Of a DNA stretch of 64,000 nucleotides, positions 9,278 through 18,642 are shown piece by piece. The stretch comes from Ottowia massiliensis (GTDB lineage Bacteria; Pseudomonadota; Gammaproteobacteria; Burkholderiales; Burkholderiaceae_C), in the NCBI RefSeq assembly GCF_900240305.1, contig NZ_LT964854.1, positions 1,984,001-2,048,000 of the forward strand, read 5' to 3'. The position numbers were made by a program, and so were the translations under genes. Position 1 is the stretch's first letter, and every line of letters begins with the position of its first letter. A model generated the notes under the pieces. It was not told the DNA's origin and did no database searches. It saw nothing but the letters and a program-made list of their open reading frames with translations.

Positions 9278-11062
9278 ATGGCACTGCGACACCTGAGCCT
9301 GCGCGATTTCGTCATCGTCAAGCAGCTGGAGCTGGACTTTTCAGCGGGCTTTACGGCGCTCACCGGCGAAACCGGCGCGGGCAAATCCATCCTGCTCGAT
9401 GCGGTGCAACTGGCCCTGGGCGCGCGCGCCGACGCCCTGGCCGTGCGCGAAGGCGCCAGCCGCTGCGAAGTGGCCGCCGAATTCGATACCCCCGCGCCCC
9501 TGGCCGCCTGGCTGCAAGAAGCGGGCTTTGAGCCAGAAGCCACGCTGCTGCTGCGCCGCACCGTGGACGCAGGCGGCAAAAGCCGCGCGTGGATCAACGG
9601 CTCGGCCGCCACCGCCGCCCAGCTGCGCGAAGCCGCCGCGTGGCTGGTGGACATTCACGGCCAGCACGCCTGGCAAAGCCTCACCCGGCCCGCCGCCACC
9701 CGCGCCCTGCTGGACGCCTACGCGCGGCTGGACACCGCGCCGCTGGCCGCCGCCTGGCACGCCTGGCGCGCCGCCGCCCGCCAGCTGGACGAAGCCCGCG
9801 CCGCGCAAGAAACCCTGGCGCAAGAGCGCGAGCGCCTGCAATGGCAAATCGGCGAACTCGAAAAACTCGCCCCCGGCGAAGGCGAATGGGCCGAACTCAA
9901 CCAGCGCCACGAGCGCCTGGCCCATGCCCAGGCCCTCATCGACGCCGCGCAAACCGCCCGCGAAGCCCTGCAAGGCGACAGCGACAGCGGCGGCAGCAAC
10001 GCCCTGGCCGCGCTGGAGCAGGCGCAAGCGGCCTTGCAGGCGCAAAGCCACATCGAGCCTGACTTCGCCCCCCTGGCCGAGCTGCTGGAAGCGGCCATCG
10101 CCCAAGCGGGCGACGTGGCCCACTCGCTCAGCGGCTGGCTGGCCCGCGCCGAAACCGACCCCGAAGCCCTGCGCGAAGTCGATGAGCGCCTGAGCCAATG
10201 GCTCTCGCTGGCCCGCCGCTGGCGCCGCCCGCCAGAAGAACTGCCCGCCACCCTGGCCGCCTGGCAGGCCGAACTGGCGCGGCTGGACAGCGCCGCCGAC
10301 CTGGCCGCCCTGCAAGCGCGCGCTGAAGCTGCCCGCGCCGCCTGGTTGCAAGAAGCCCGCCGCGCCAGCGCCGCGCGCGCCGAAGCCGCCCCCCGGCTGG
10401 CCGAAGCCGTCACCCAGGCCATGCAGCGCCTGGGCATGCCCGGCGGGCGCTTCGTCATCGAACTGCCCCCCCTCGCGCCCGGAGAAGCCGCCGCGCACGG
10501 GCTGGAAAACGTGGCCTTTCTCGTGGCCGCCCACGCGGGCGTCAGCCCCCGGCCGCTCGAAAAAGTGGCCTCCGGCGGCGAACTCTCGCGCCTGGCGCTG
10601 GCCATCGCCGTCACCACCAGCCGCCTGGGCAGCGTGCCCACGCTGGTGTTTGACGAAGTGGACTCCGGCGTGGGCGGCGCCGTGGCCGTCACCGTCGGCC
10701 AGCTGCTGCGCCAGCTGGGCGCTGACCGGCAGGTGCTGTGCGTCACCCACCTGGCGCAAGTGGCCGCCTGCGCCCACCAGCAGCTGGTCGTCAGCAAGCA
10801 AAGCAGCGCCGAAGGCGCCAGCAGCCGCGTGCAAGCCGCCGAAGGCGACGCGCGCGACGCCGAAATCGCCCGCATGCTCGGCGGCGACCCCCAATCGGCC
10901 GCCACCCTGGCCCACGCCCGCGAAATGCTGGCCGCCGGGCAGGCCCCGGCCGCTGCGGAGCTTGCAGCGCCTGAAGCGGGCGGCGTGCGGAAAACAGCCC
11001 GCGCCCGAAAGGGCAGGGCGGAAGGCGGTGCGGCGGATAGGGTGGCGGATGATGCGGCCTGA
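9278..11062 (+). CDS. recN: DNA repair protein RecN
   Basis: A 594-residue SMC-like ATPase that acts at double-strand breaks to hold or bridge ends for RecA-dependent repair. The Walker A motif GETGAGKS lies at about 30. The long Ala/Glu-rich centre is coiled coil. The C-terminal half holds the signature ASGGELSRLALA, the Walker B in VFDEVDSGVGG and the H-loop CVTHLAQVAA. It is about 40 residues longer than E. coli RecN because of a low-complexity Ala/Arg tail after the last conserved region. The stop overlaps the first bases of repeat copy 2. Confidence 0.95.
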   Translation: MALRHLSLRDFVIVKQLELDFSAGFTALTGETGAGKSILLDAVQLALGARADALAVREGASRCEVAAEFDTPAPLAAWLQEAGFEPEATLLLRRTVDAGGKSRAWINGSAATAAQLREAAAWLVDIHGQHAWQSLTRPAATRALLDAYARLDTAPLAAAWHAWRAAARQLDEARAAQETLAQERERLQWQIGELEKLAPGEGEWAELNQRHERLAHAQALIDAAQTAREALQGDSDSGGSNALAALEQAQAALQAQSHIEPDFAPLAELLEAAIAQAGDVAHSLSGWLARAETDPEALREVDERLSQWLSLARRWRRPPEELPATLAAWQAELARLDSAADLAALQARAEAARAAWLQEARRASAARAEAAPRLAEAVTQAMQRLGMPGGRFVIELPPLAPGEAAAHGLENVAFLVAAHAGVSPRPLEKVASGGELSRLALAIAVTTSRLGSVPTLVFDEVDSGVGGAVAVTVGQLLRQLGADRQVLCVTHLAQVAACAHQQLVVSKQSSAEGASSRVQAAEGDARDAEIARMLGGDPQSAATLAHAREMLAAGQAPAAAELAAPEAGGVRKTARARKGRAEGGAADRVADDAA

Positions 11063-11150
11063 ATTCGCTCCTTGTTCGATAGCATGATGTCCTGGTGGAA
11101 ACTGCGCAGATGCCGTTTTCTGATGCCCTGAATTCGCTCCTTTTTTGATA
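11061..11150 (+). repeat. ~90 bp dispersed intergenic repeat, copy 2
   Basis: Lies between recN and rapZ and begins at the recN stop codon. It has both end boxes (GAATTCGCTCCTTGTTCGAT and GAATTCGCTCCTTTTTTGAT) and the CATGATGTCCTGGTGG core. Confidence 0.8.
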
Positions 11151-11163
11151 CGGAAAGGCTCCC

Positions 11164-12051
11164 ATGTCCGCCGCTTCTGATGCTCCCGCCGCTGCCGCCG
11201 CGCTTGATCTGGTGCTCATCACCGGCATGTCCGGCTCCGGCAAATCCGTGGCCCTGCGCGCGCTGGAAGACGCGGGCTACTACTGCGTGGACAACCTGCC
11301 GCCCGAGCTGCTTCAGGCTTTTCTGGCCCTGCCCGCCATGCAGGGCACGGGGCGCGTGGCCGTGGCCATTGACGCGCGCAGCCGCACCTCGCTGCCGCAG
11401 CTGCCCGCGCTGCTGAAAACGCTGGGCGGGCAGGCGCGCGTCATCTTTCTGGACGCCAATGACGAAACGCTGACGCGGCGCTTTTCCGAAACGCGCCGCC
11501 GCCACCCGCTCTCGGCCATCCACCCTGCCGACGCCGACGCCCTGCCCGCCCTGGCGCAAGCCATCACCCGCGAGCGCGAAATGCTGGACGGCCTGCGCAG
11601 CCGCGCCCATGTGATTGACACCAGCCACATCCGCCCCGCGCAGCTGGCCTCGGCGGTCAAAAGCGTGATCGCCGCGCCCGCCGCGCACCTCACGCTGGTG
11701 TTCGAGTCTTTCGGCTTCAAGCGCGGCGCGCCGCTGGACGCCGACTACCTGTTTGACGTGCGCATGCTGCCCAACCCCTACTACGAACCGGCCTTGCGCC
11801 CGCTCACGGGCCGCGACGCGCCCGTGGCCGGTTACCTGACGCGCCAGCCCGAAGTGGCGCAGATGCAAGAGCACATCGCCAGCTTCTTGCAAACCTGGCT
11901 GCCGCGCCTGGCCGCAGACCACCGCAGCTACGTCACCGTGGCCATTGGCTGCACGGGCGGGCAGCACCGCTCCGTCTATCTGGCCGAGCAGCTGGCCCGC
12001 CAGTTCGCCCCCCGCTGGAGCACGCTGGCGCGCCACCGTGAGCTGGGCTGA
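11164..12051 (+). CDS. rapZ: RNase adapter protein RapZ
   Basis: A 295-residue RapZ/YvcJ family protein. In E. coli it senses glucosamine-6-phosphate and delivers the GlmZ small RNA to RNase E; members also bind ATP/GTP. Walker A is GMSGSGKS near residue 22, followed by GYYCVDNLPPELL. The family motifs DVRMLPNPYYEPALR and IGCTGGQHRSVYLAEQLA are intact. Whether it controls a GlmZ-like RNA in this organism is unknown, because betaproteobacteria lack obvious GlmY/GlmZ. The next gene starts 40 bp downstream. Confidence 0.93.
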   Translation: MSAASDAPAAAAALDLVLITGMSGSGKSVALRALEDAGYYCVDNLPPELLQAFLALPAMQGTGRVAVAIDARSRTSLPQLPALLKTLGGQARVIFLDANDETLTRRFSETRRRHPLSAIHPADADALPALAQAITREREMLDGLRSRAHVIDTSHIRPAQLASAVKSVIAAPAAHLTLVFESFGFKRGAPLDADYLFDVRMLPNPYYEPALRPLTGRDAPVAGYLTRQPEVAQMQEHIASFLQTWLPRLAADHRSYVTVAIGCTGGQHRSVYLAEQLARQFAPRWSTLARHRELG

Positions 12052-12091
12052 AACCCGGCCTTTCTTCTCCCCAAAAACACCCACGAAAACC

Positions 12092-12850
12092 ATGCCCTTT
12101 GAAACCGCCCTGACCGAAGAAGACCTGCGCCGCAACATCGCCGCCATACGCGCCCGCATGGACGCCGCCTGCCAGCGCAGCGGCCGCAGTCCGCAAGACG
12201 TGCGCCTGCTGCCCGTGAGCAAAACCGTGCCCGAGGAGCGCCTGCGCCTGGCCTGGGCCGCCGGCGTGCGCGAAATGGGCGAAAACAAAGTGCAGGAGGC
12301 CTACGGCAAGTGGCAGGCCATGCGCCAGGACATGCCCGGTTTGCGCTGGTGCCTGATTGGCCACCTGCAAACCAACAAGGCCCGGCTGGTGGCCGAATTC
12401 GCCAGCGAATTTCACGCGCTCGACAGCCTGCGCGCGGCCCGGGCGCTGGACGCGCGCCTGCAAGCGCTGGGCCGCAGCCTGGACGTGCTGGTGCAAATCA
12501 ACACTTCCGGCGAAGCCAGCAAATTCGGCCTGGCGCCGCAAGAGGCGCTGGCCTTCATGCGCGAGCTGCCCGCCTTCGCCAGCCTGAACGTGCGCGGCCT
12601 GATGACGCTGGCCATGCACACCACCGACGAGCCGCAAGTGCGCCAGTGCTTTGCGCTGCTGCGTGATCTGCGCGACCGCCTGCGGCAAGACGCCCCGCAA
12701 GGCGCGGCCCTGGCCGAGCTGTCCATGGGCATGTCGGGCGACTTTGAATGGGCCATTGAAGAAGGCGCGACCACCGTGCGCGTGGGCCAGGCCATCTTCG
12801 GCGCGCGCAGCCTGCCTGACTCGCACTACTGGCCCGAAGGCAAGGCGTGA
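12092..12850 (+). CDS. YggS-family pyridoxal phosphate homeostasis protein
   Basis: A 252-residue PLP-binding TIM-barrel protein (PLPBP/YggS). It carries no known catalytic activity and buffers pyridoxal phosphate and amino-acid pools. The PLP lysine is in LLPVSKTVP (about 45), followed by GENKVQEA. HLQTNKAR, INTSGEASKFG and LSMGMSGDFEWAIEEGATTVRVG are all conserved. The chosen ATG gives MPFETALTEED; longer frames overlap rapZ. It is usually near proC, which is not seen here. Confidence 0.92.
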   Translation: MPFETALTEEDLRRNIAAIRARMDAACQRSGRSPQDVRLLPVSKTVPEERLRLAWAAGVREMGENKVQEAYGKWQAMRQDMPGLRWCLIGHLQTNKARLVAEFASEFHALDSLRAARALDARLQALGRSLDVLVQINTSGEASKFGLAPQEALAFMRELPAFASLNVRGLMTLAMHTTDEPQVRQCFALLRDLRDRLRQDAPQGAALAELSMGMSGDFEWAIEEGATTVRVGQAIFGARSLPDSHYWPEGKA

Positions 12851-13235
12851 GAAACCCTTCTGTTCGCAGCGTCCGCCCGTGAACGCGAAAAAAGCGGCTC
12901 CGGGCAGCTCCTGCGGCCTTGCCAATCCGCGCCGGGCGGCCAGCTCCGCCCGGCAGGCTGCTGAAACGCCGTCTCCCGTGGGAGGGCAGGGCGCAGGGGC
13001 AGGGCGGGCATGACAGCCCGGCGCCAGGCATCCGCCAGCAAGCCATTCCCCCCCCTTGCTGGCCCCTTATTCCGCTCCTTGTTTCATAGCATGAGGTCCT
13101 AGTGGAAAGGGCGCAAGCGGCGTTTTAGGCCGCCTGAATTCGCTCCTTTTTCTGATGCCTTCCGGCAGCCCTCGGGGCCGGGACTGGGGCGGGCGCCCGG
13201 GGCCGCGCACTCACGGAAAGGCTTTGAACGGGTTT
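12851..13235. other. intergenic region between convergent genes
   Basis: This gap separates the YggS-family gene (plus) from a minus-strand membrane-protein gene. The only structured element is repeat copy 3 (13070-13158). Apparent reading frames here are short, GC-driven and lack motifs. Confidence 0.5.
13070..13158 (+). repeat. ~90 bp dispersed intergenic repeat, copy 3
   Basis: Full copy with TTCCGCTCCTTGTTTCATAG, CATGAGGTCCTAGTGG, a middle that can fold (GGCGTTTTAGGCCGCC) and a terminal GAATTCGCTCCTTTTTCTGA box. It lies between convergent genes. Confidence 0.8.
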
Positions 13236-15341
13236 TCAGGAAGCGCCCGCGTCATACGCCCAGCGGCAGCGCGCGCTGCCGCCAGCGGTTTCGTGGCGGG
13301 CCATGTCGTAGGTGAATTCGCCCTCGCAAAACTGGCCGCGCGCAAGCGCGTCGCGCAACTCGGGCCAGCGGGCCTGCAAATCGCTGCGCTGCGCCCAGTC
13401 GGGCGGGTGGGGGTAGGTGCGCAGCAGGCGGTAGCGAAAGTGCGGCAGCAGGCCGTAAGAGGCGCTGGGGGGCGCGATGTCAAGGTCGATGATGTCCAGT
13501 TTGGGTTCGCCCAGGGGCAGGCACCAGGCGTAGTCGCGGTGCTGGGCGGGCTGCATGGCGGGGGTGAGTTCGTACACGTCGGCTTCCACCATCTGGCCGG
13601 CCTGCGGGCCGCGCCGGGCGCTGATGCTGCGGCGCTCGCTGTGCAGCACGCCCAGCTCCTTGAGGCGTTGCAGGTAGGGCAGGGTGCGCGTGACGACGCG
13701 GCTTTCGGGCGCGCGCTCGGCCTGGGCGTAGAGGGCGACGCTGTAGCGCGCGGGCTGGGCGCTGAGTTCTTCATCCACCGGCCAGTCAGGGTGGCCGGGC
13801 AGGTGCAGGCAGCTCTGGGCGTCAGCGCTGGCGGCAGCCGCGCCGTGGATTTTTTCGATGGCCTGGCGCGCCTCGGTCTGGCTGGGCGCGCCGCCGCCGC
13901 GCAGGGCGATCCAGGCCAGCAGGAGCTGGCGCTGCGCCTTGCCGCAGAGGATTTCCAGCTCGCGCTGCCAGTATTTCCAGCCGCTTTCGGAGCGGGCGGC
14001 GCGCCCGCGCGTTTGCTGGCCGGCCCAGCCGCTGGCTTCGCGCACGAGGACGATTTGCCGGATTTCGGGCCGCAGCGCCCGGCCCAGGGTGTCGGCAAAG
14101 GCGCGCTGCACGGCGGGGTGGCTGGCCCAGTAGGGCGTCTGGCTGGCGCTGGGGCCGGTGCGCACGCGCACGGCGTAGTAGCTGCGCTCCAGGTTGCTGT
14201 CGGGCGTTTCGCTGTGCCAGCCGGTCAGGCCCAGGTAGTGGCGCCAGCCGAGTTCAAAGCAGTGCGGCTGGCTGTCCCAGCCGCTGCTGGCCCAGCCCTG
14301 GCGGCTGAGGCGAAAGCGCGTGGCGGGGTAGAGCGCGCCATTGAGCGGGATGTTGATGCGGGTGCGCTCCAGCACGCCCGCGTCGGCCAGCGCGCGCAGC
14401 TGCTGGAGGCGGCGGCCCGGGGCGGCGGCGCTATCAGGCAGGGCCGCGCCGCCGTCGCCAGCGGCGCTGGCCGCGCCGGCCTGGCCGGCTTGCCGGGCCT
14501 GGGCCTGGGCTTGCGGGCGGGCGGCTTCGTCAATGAAGTCTTCATGCCAGGCCATGCCGCCCGGGCTGGCGGAGCGGCCATCGGGCCGGGGTTCGTCATC
14601 CAGCGGCAGGCAGACCGGCCCCAGGCCGGCATCCAGCGACTGCGGCCCGAAGGGCGAGGCCTGGCGGGACTGCTGGGCCAGCGTCTCGCGCACGGCGTTG
14701 TCAAAGCTGGGCGCAGTGGGCAGCCAGGCCAGCGCCACCCACCACAGCAGGGCCGTGAGGGCCAGCCAGGCGTTCAGCCACAGCAGCAGGCGCGCGCGCC
14801 GGGGCGGCGTGGTGGAGGCGGGAGCGGGCAGGTTGTCTTCGACTTCCACGAAGGAATCGGTGGCCTGCATGAGCGTGCTCTGCCGCGTGAGCCGGGCCAT
14901 GTGCCGCAGGCCGCGGCGCAGCTTGTCGAAAGCCTTGCCGGTGGGCAGCATGGCGTGCGGCAGCCGCACGATGCCGCCCTCGTATTCCACGCGCAGCCAC
15001 TGGTAGCCCGCGCGGCGCAGCAAGTTGATGGAGCGGATCCAGGCGTAAGGCACCACCAGCGTCTGCCCGGCGTGCTGCACGGTGAGCGCGTTTTCATCCA
15101 GGATGACGCGGCCCTTGCGGCAAAAGCGCAGCACCCACAGCAGCCACAGCAGGGCCGCAGCCGCCCCCAGCGCCCATAGCGGCAGGCTCCAGGGCGACAC
15201 GGCAACAGGCGCCTCGCCTTCCTGCGGCGCTTGCAGCAGCTGCCACAGCTGCCGCCCGGCCAGCGCCAGCGGCAGCGCAGCGGCCAGGAAAGCGCGATGC
15301 CAGGGCAGGCGAAAGGGAAAGGCCAAGCGGCGGGAGGACAT
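13236..15341 (-). CDS. unknown membrane-anchored protein
   Basis: A roughly 700-residue protein with no confident family assignment. The N-terminal ~150 residues contain two hydrophobic segments (around LAAALPLALAG and LWALGAAAALLWLLWVL). A small globular region follows (VILDENALTVQHAGQTLVVP) that looks like a PH-like membrane-proximal module. A further hydrophobic helix (LLLWLNAWLALTALLWWVALAWLP) precedes a long soluble part rich in aromatic residues and arginine. The topology suggests a large cytoplasmic or periplasmic domain anchored at its N-terminus. The start MSSRRLAFPF is preferred; an in-frame start 60 bp upstream is possible. It is flanked by repeat copy 3 and the P-type ATPase gene. 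Confidence 0.65.
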   Translation of the reverse strand: MSSRRLAFPFRLPWHRAFLAAALPLALAGRQLWQLLQAPQEGEAPVAVSPWSLPLWALGAAAALLWLLWVLRFCRKGRVILDENALTVQHAGQTLVVPYAWIRSINLLRRAGYQWLRVEYEGGIVRLPHAMLPTGKAFDKLRRGLRHMARLTRQSTLMQATDSFVEVEDNLPAPASTTPPRRARLLLWLNAWLALTALLWWVALAWLPTAPSFDNAVRETLAQQSRQASPFGPQSLDAGLGPVCLPLDDEPRPDGRSASPGGMAWHEDFIDEAARPQAQAQARQAGQAGAASAAGDGGAALPDSAAAPGRRLQQLRALADAGVLERTRINIPLNGALYPATRFRLSRQGWASSGWDSQPHCFELGWRHYLGLTGWHSETPDSNLERSYYAVRVRTGPSASQTPYWASHPAVQRAFADTLGRALRPEIRQIVLVREASGWAGQQTRGRAARSESGWKYWQRELEILCGKAQRQLLLAWIALRGGGAPSQTEARQAIEKIHGAAAASADAQSCLHLPGHPDWPVDEELSAQPARYSVALYAQAERAPESRVVTRTLPYLQRLKELGVLHSERRSISARRGPQAGQMVEADVYELTPAMQPAQHRDYAWCLPLGEPKLDIIDLDIAPPSASYGLLPHFRYRLLRTYPHPPDWAQRSDLQARWPELRDALARGQFCEGEFTYDMARHETAGGSARCRWAYDAGAS

Positions 15342-15555
15342 GGGCGGCGGTTGTCGGGCGTTTTTGGCAGACGGCGATGGCGCGTCAAGCCTGTGAAGCA
15401 TGCAATTTTCATGCTTGGCGCCGATTCTGCGGCCATTTCCGGCGCCTCAAAGACACGTTGCCAAGCGCCTGAGCGGCTTCAACGCGGGCGGCTCTGGCGG
15501 GCGGAGGCGGGCATGAAAAAGGCCGCTGCCGGAGGAGGCAGCGGCGTTGCGGCGT

Positions 15556-17910
15556 TCAGCCAGCGGCCGGGGCTGCTGGCCTTGCGCGTCTGGCGCGGGC
15601 TGCGTTTTTGGCTTCCTGGGCGTTTTGGGCCTGGCTGGCCAGTCCGCCGCGCAGGGCGTTGAGCAAGATGGCGATGGTGCTGCCGTTGTGCAGCACGGAG
15701 GAGGCCACGGGGGTGAGCCAGCCAGCGGCGGCGGCGGCGAGGATGCTGGTGTTGGCGGCGACGGTGAATTTGAAGTTGCCGTCGATGCGGCGCATGGTGG
15801 CGGCGGCCAGCGCCTTGGCGTCGGCCACGCGGCCTACGTCGTCTTCGAGCAGGGCGATGTCGGAGGTCAGGCGCGCCAGGTCGGCGCCGCGCTGCATGGC
15901 GATGCCCACATGCGCGCCGGCCAGGGCGGGGGCGTCGTTCATGCCGTCGCCGATGAAGGCGATTTTTGCGCCCTGCGCTTTCATTTGCGAGAGCAGGGCG
16001 GCCTTGCCTTCGGGCAGCAGCTGGGCGTGGTATTCGTCAAGCCGCAGGTGGCGGGCGAGTTCGGCGGCGCGGTCTTCGTGGTCGCCGGTGAGCATGACGA
16101 TGCGCCTGGCGCCCAGCGCGCGCAGGCGCGCGACGGTTTCGGCGGCGTTGTCGCGCACGGTGTCTTTCAGGCCGATGATGCCCAGCAGCTTGCCGCCAAA
16201 GCCGATGTAAAGGGGCGTTTTGCCTTCTTGCATGAGGCGGTCGATGTCGTCCAGATAGGCGCTCATGTCGATGCCTTCGTCTTCTTCGACGAAGTGGCGC
16301 GAGCCGACGACGATGCGCTTGCCCTGCACCACGCTGGCCACGCCGTGGGCGGCGATGAAGCGCACTTCTTCATGGTCGAAATGGCGGCCGCTTTGGCGGC
16401 GGGCGGCTTCCACCACGGCTTGCGCCAGGGGGTGGAAGTAGTGCTCTTCAACGGAGGCGGCCAGGTCGATCAGGTCGGCCGGGCCGAAGTTGGGGTCATA
16501 CGCGAAGGTGTCGGTCACAGCCAGGCGGCCCGTGGTGAGGGTGCCGGTTTTGTCGAAGACGAAGGTGTCGGCTTCGGCCAGGCGCTCCAGCGCGTCGGCC
16601 CCCTTGAAGAGCAGGCCCTGGCGGCCGGCGGCGTACATGGCGGATTTGAAGGCCACGGGCGTGGCGAGCTTGAGGGCGCAGGCGTAGTCGGCCTGGAGCA
16701 CGGCGGCGGCGCGCCGCCAGTCGCCCGAGAAAAGCCAGGCCGCGCCCGCCAGGCCCAGCACGCCGGGCACGAGCTTGTCGGCCAGGCGGCTGGCGGCCAG
16801 TTGCGTGCCGCTTTTGACTTGCAGGGCGTGCTGCACGTAGTTGGCGATACGTGCGCTGGCGGTGCCCGCGCCCACGCGCTCGGCGTACACGCGCACGCGG
16901 CCTTCTTCGACCACGGTGCCGGAGAGCACGGTGTCGCCCCGGCGGCGCACGACGGGCATGCTTTCGCCGGTCATGCTGGCTTCGTTCACGGTGGCTTCGC
17001 CGCCGAGCACGGTGCCGTCCACGGGGATGAGGTTGCCGGCGGCGCAGATGACGGTGTCGCCCACTTGCACGTCGGTGGCGCTCACTTGCACTTCGTTGCC
17101 TTCGCGCTCGACCCAGACGCTGCCCGCGTCAGGGTGCAGCAGGTGCTTGAGCAAATCATCAGAGCGGCGGGCGATGGAGTGCTCCAGGTATTCGCCCAGC
17201 GCCAGCATGAACAGGGTGGTGTTGGCGGCGAGCTGGTCGCCGCTGGCGGTGGAGATGGCCACGGCCAGGGCCTCAAGCACGTGGGAGTTCAGCCCTTCGG
17301 TGAACAGGTCTTTGAGCGCGTCGGCATACAGCGGCAGGGAAACGGCCAGGGTGGCGGGGCGGCCCAGCGACTGGGGCATCTTGCGCGTGGTCAGCAGCAG
17401 GGCAGCGCTGGCGAGCACTTCGCCGCCCGCGCCCATCAGGCCCCCGCCTTCGCCGTGGCTGCAATCGGCCGCCAGCGCCGTGCCGCAAGCGCCGGTGGCA
17501 GCCAGCGCGGGCAGGCGCAGCAGGGCCTGGGCGATGGCTTCGGGGCCGGTGCGCCCCGGCTCATAGTGCAGGGCGATGGAGCGGGCCGCCGTGTTCAGGC
17601 GCACGCGGGTGACGCCCGGTATTTCTTGCGCCATGCGCTGTAGCGCGTGCGGCGCGAGCGCGGGCAGGCCGGGCGTGAGGCGGTAGCGGTAGCGCACGCG
17701 GCCGCGCCCCTGGTGCGCGGGCGTGAGCGAGGCGAACAGGCGCGCGGCTTGCGCGGGCAGGTTTCGGGAGGCGGGGCTGGANGGTCGGCAGGGGTGGGTG
17801 AGGGCCGCGCAGGCGGGGTGGCAGAAGGCGGAAGGCGCGGGCCAGCGGCGGCGGCCTTTCAGACGGGCGAAACGAACACCAAAAAAAGGAGCAAATTCAA
17901 AGGCGCCCAA
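15556..17910 (-). CDS. P1B-type metal-transporting ATPase with ACA motif
   Basis: A predicted inner- or compartment-membrane metal pump. It has TGES (actuator domain), FDKTGTLT phosphorylation loop near 452, EEHYFHPLA (HP motif), and GDGMNDAPAL near 652. The membrane metal-site motif is A-C-A-L-K (about 409) instead of CPC or SPC, as in the divergent SCA-type (P1B-6) group that includes ferrosome FezB. The N-terminus has an HMA-like fold with arginines (RGRVRYRYRL) and no CxxC. The N-terminus is uncertain: position 17782 is ambiguous, no ATG precedes residue 93, and the only far-upstream start is a TTG inside repeat copy 4. Final gene of a five-small-gene cluster. Confidence 0.85.
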   Translation of the reverse strand: MGAFEFAPFFGVRFARLKGRRRWPAPSAFCHPACAALTHPCRXSSPASRNLPAQAARLFASLTPAHQGRGRVRYRYRLTPGLPALAPHALQRMAQEIPGVTRVRLNTAARSIALHYEPGRTGPEAIAQALLRLPALAATGACGTALAADCSHGEGGGLMGAGGEVLASAALLLTTRKMPQSLGRPATLAVSLPLYADALKDLFTEGLNSHVLEALAVAISTASGDQLAANTTLFMLALGEYLEHSIARRSDDLLKHLLHPDAGSVWVEREGNEVQVSATDVQVGDTVICAAGNLIPVDGTVLGGEATVNEASMTGESMPVVRRRGDTVLSGTVVEEGRVRVYAERVGAGTASARIANYVQHALQVKSGTQLAASRLADKLVPGVLGLAGAAWLFSGDWRRAAAVLQADYACALKLATPVAFKSAMYAAGRQGLLFKGADALERLAEADTFVFDKTGTLTTGRLAVTDTFAYDPNFGPADLIDLAASVEEHYFHPLAQAVVEAARRQSGRHFDHEEVRFIAAHGVASVVQGKRIVVGSRHFVEEDEGIDMSAYLDDIDRLMQEGKTPLYIGFGGKLLGIIGLKDTVRDNAAETVARLRALGARRIVMLTGDHEDRAAELARHLRLDEYHAQLLPEGKAALLSQMKAQGAKIAFIGDGMNDAPALAGAHVGIAMQRGADLARLTSDIALLEDDVGRVADAKALAAATMRRIDGNFKFTVAANTSILAAAAAGWLTPVASSVLHNGSTIAILLNALRGGLASQAQNAQEAKNAARARRARPAAPAAG

Positions 17911-17964
17911 AAGGCCGTTGCCGCTTTATTGGCGGCGAGGTCTTGCTATCAATCAAGGAGCGAA
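17878..17964 (-). repeat. ~90 bp dispersed intergenic repeat, copy 4 (inverted)
   Basis: The only near-complete copy on the minus strand. It reads TTTTCGCTCCTTGATTGATA in reverse complement and ends GAATTTGCTCCTTTTTTTGG. It overlaps the possible TTG start of the P-type ATPase gene and separates it from the small-gene cluster upstream. Confidence 0.75.
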
Positions 17965-18105
17965 AACAGCCTTTGCCTTGCCTTTGCAGGCCTTGCCAGG
18001 GCCAGCGATGCGCCTGTGTGGAACGGCGGCGGGCGCGGGGGCGGGCTGGAGCCGGGCCGCAGGCAGCGGGCCAGATGCGGCAGGCCGCCTGCGGGGCGAA
18101 CGGGA

Positions 18106-18642
18106 TCAGTCTTCGTCGGCAAAGCCGCCATGTTCGGCGGCCACTTCGGCCTTGAGATCGGCGATTTGCTCCTTGAACTCTTCCACGCTGCCGGCCACGC
18201 CGGCATAGAGCTTCATCACCATGCGCAGCAGGCGCGCGCGCTTGTCCGCGTCGCCCAGCACGTAGGCGGCCGCGCCGCCGAGCACGAGGCCGATGATGAA
18301 TTGCTCCATCTGGCGGTTGCTGAGCCAGCCCAGCCAGCCCGTGCCGTGCGTCTGGGCGGCCGCGCCAGCGGGGAAAGCGCCCGGATAAGCTCCCGGATAA
18401 GCGCCCGGGGCGTAGCCGGGTGCGCCTTGCGCCCAGGCGGCGTCCCAGGGCTGCTGGCCCCACGGCTGCTGGGGCTGGCCCCAGGGCATCTGGCCTTGCT
18501 GGGCGGCCCAGTAAGCGGCCTGTTGGGCGGCTTGTTGCGCGGCGGCTTGCTGCGCGGCGCTCCACTGGTTCCAGTCGCCCTGCTGGGCGTTGTTCTGGAA
18601 GGCTTGCTGGGTGTTGTCGCGGTTAGTCTGGTTCTTGGCCAT
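18106..18642 (-). CDS. small membrane protein with Q/A/W/G-rich disordered region
   Basis: A 178-residue protein starting MAKNQTNRDNTQQ, with an AGGAAA ribosome-binding site. Residues ~10-100 are prion-like low complexity: Gln/Ala runs, then Trp-Gly-Gln-Pro repeats and tandem PGAYPGA units. A single hydrophobic helix (about 120-135, FIIGLVLGGAAAYVLG) follows. An acidic, YtxH-like amphipathic C-terminus includes EEFKEQIADLKAEVAAEHGG. It overlaps the preceding gene by 20 bp. No family was recognised with certainty. The combination of a disordered domain, one glycine-zipper helix and a coil suggests a structural or scaffolding role next to the P-type ATPase. That role is inference. Confidence 0.75.
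   Translation of the reverse strand: MAKNQTNRDNTQQAFQNNAQQGDWNQWSAAQQAAAQQAAQQAAYWAAQQGQMPWGQPQQPWGQQPWDAAWAQGAPGYAPGAYPGAYPGAFPAGAAAQTHGTGWLGWLSNRQMEQFIIGLVLGGAAAYVLGDADKRARLLRMVMKLYAGVAGSVEEFKEQIADLKAEVAAEHGGFADED

Noticed and set aside
9718..12288. 856-codon minus-strand reading frame across recN and rapZ
   Set aside because: Ser/Ala/Arg-rich antisense shadow spanning two well-identified genes and a dispersed repeat.
13155..15179. 674-codon plus-strand reading frame opposite the unknown membrane protein
   Set aside because: The Gly/Ala/Gln-rich translation lacks hydrophobic structure; the opposite strand has helices and a coherent fold pattern, so that strand was chosen.
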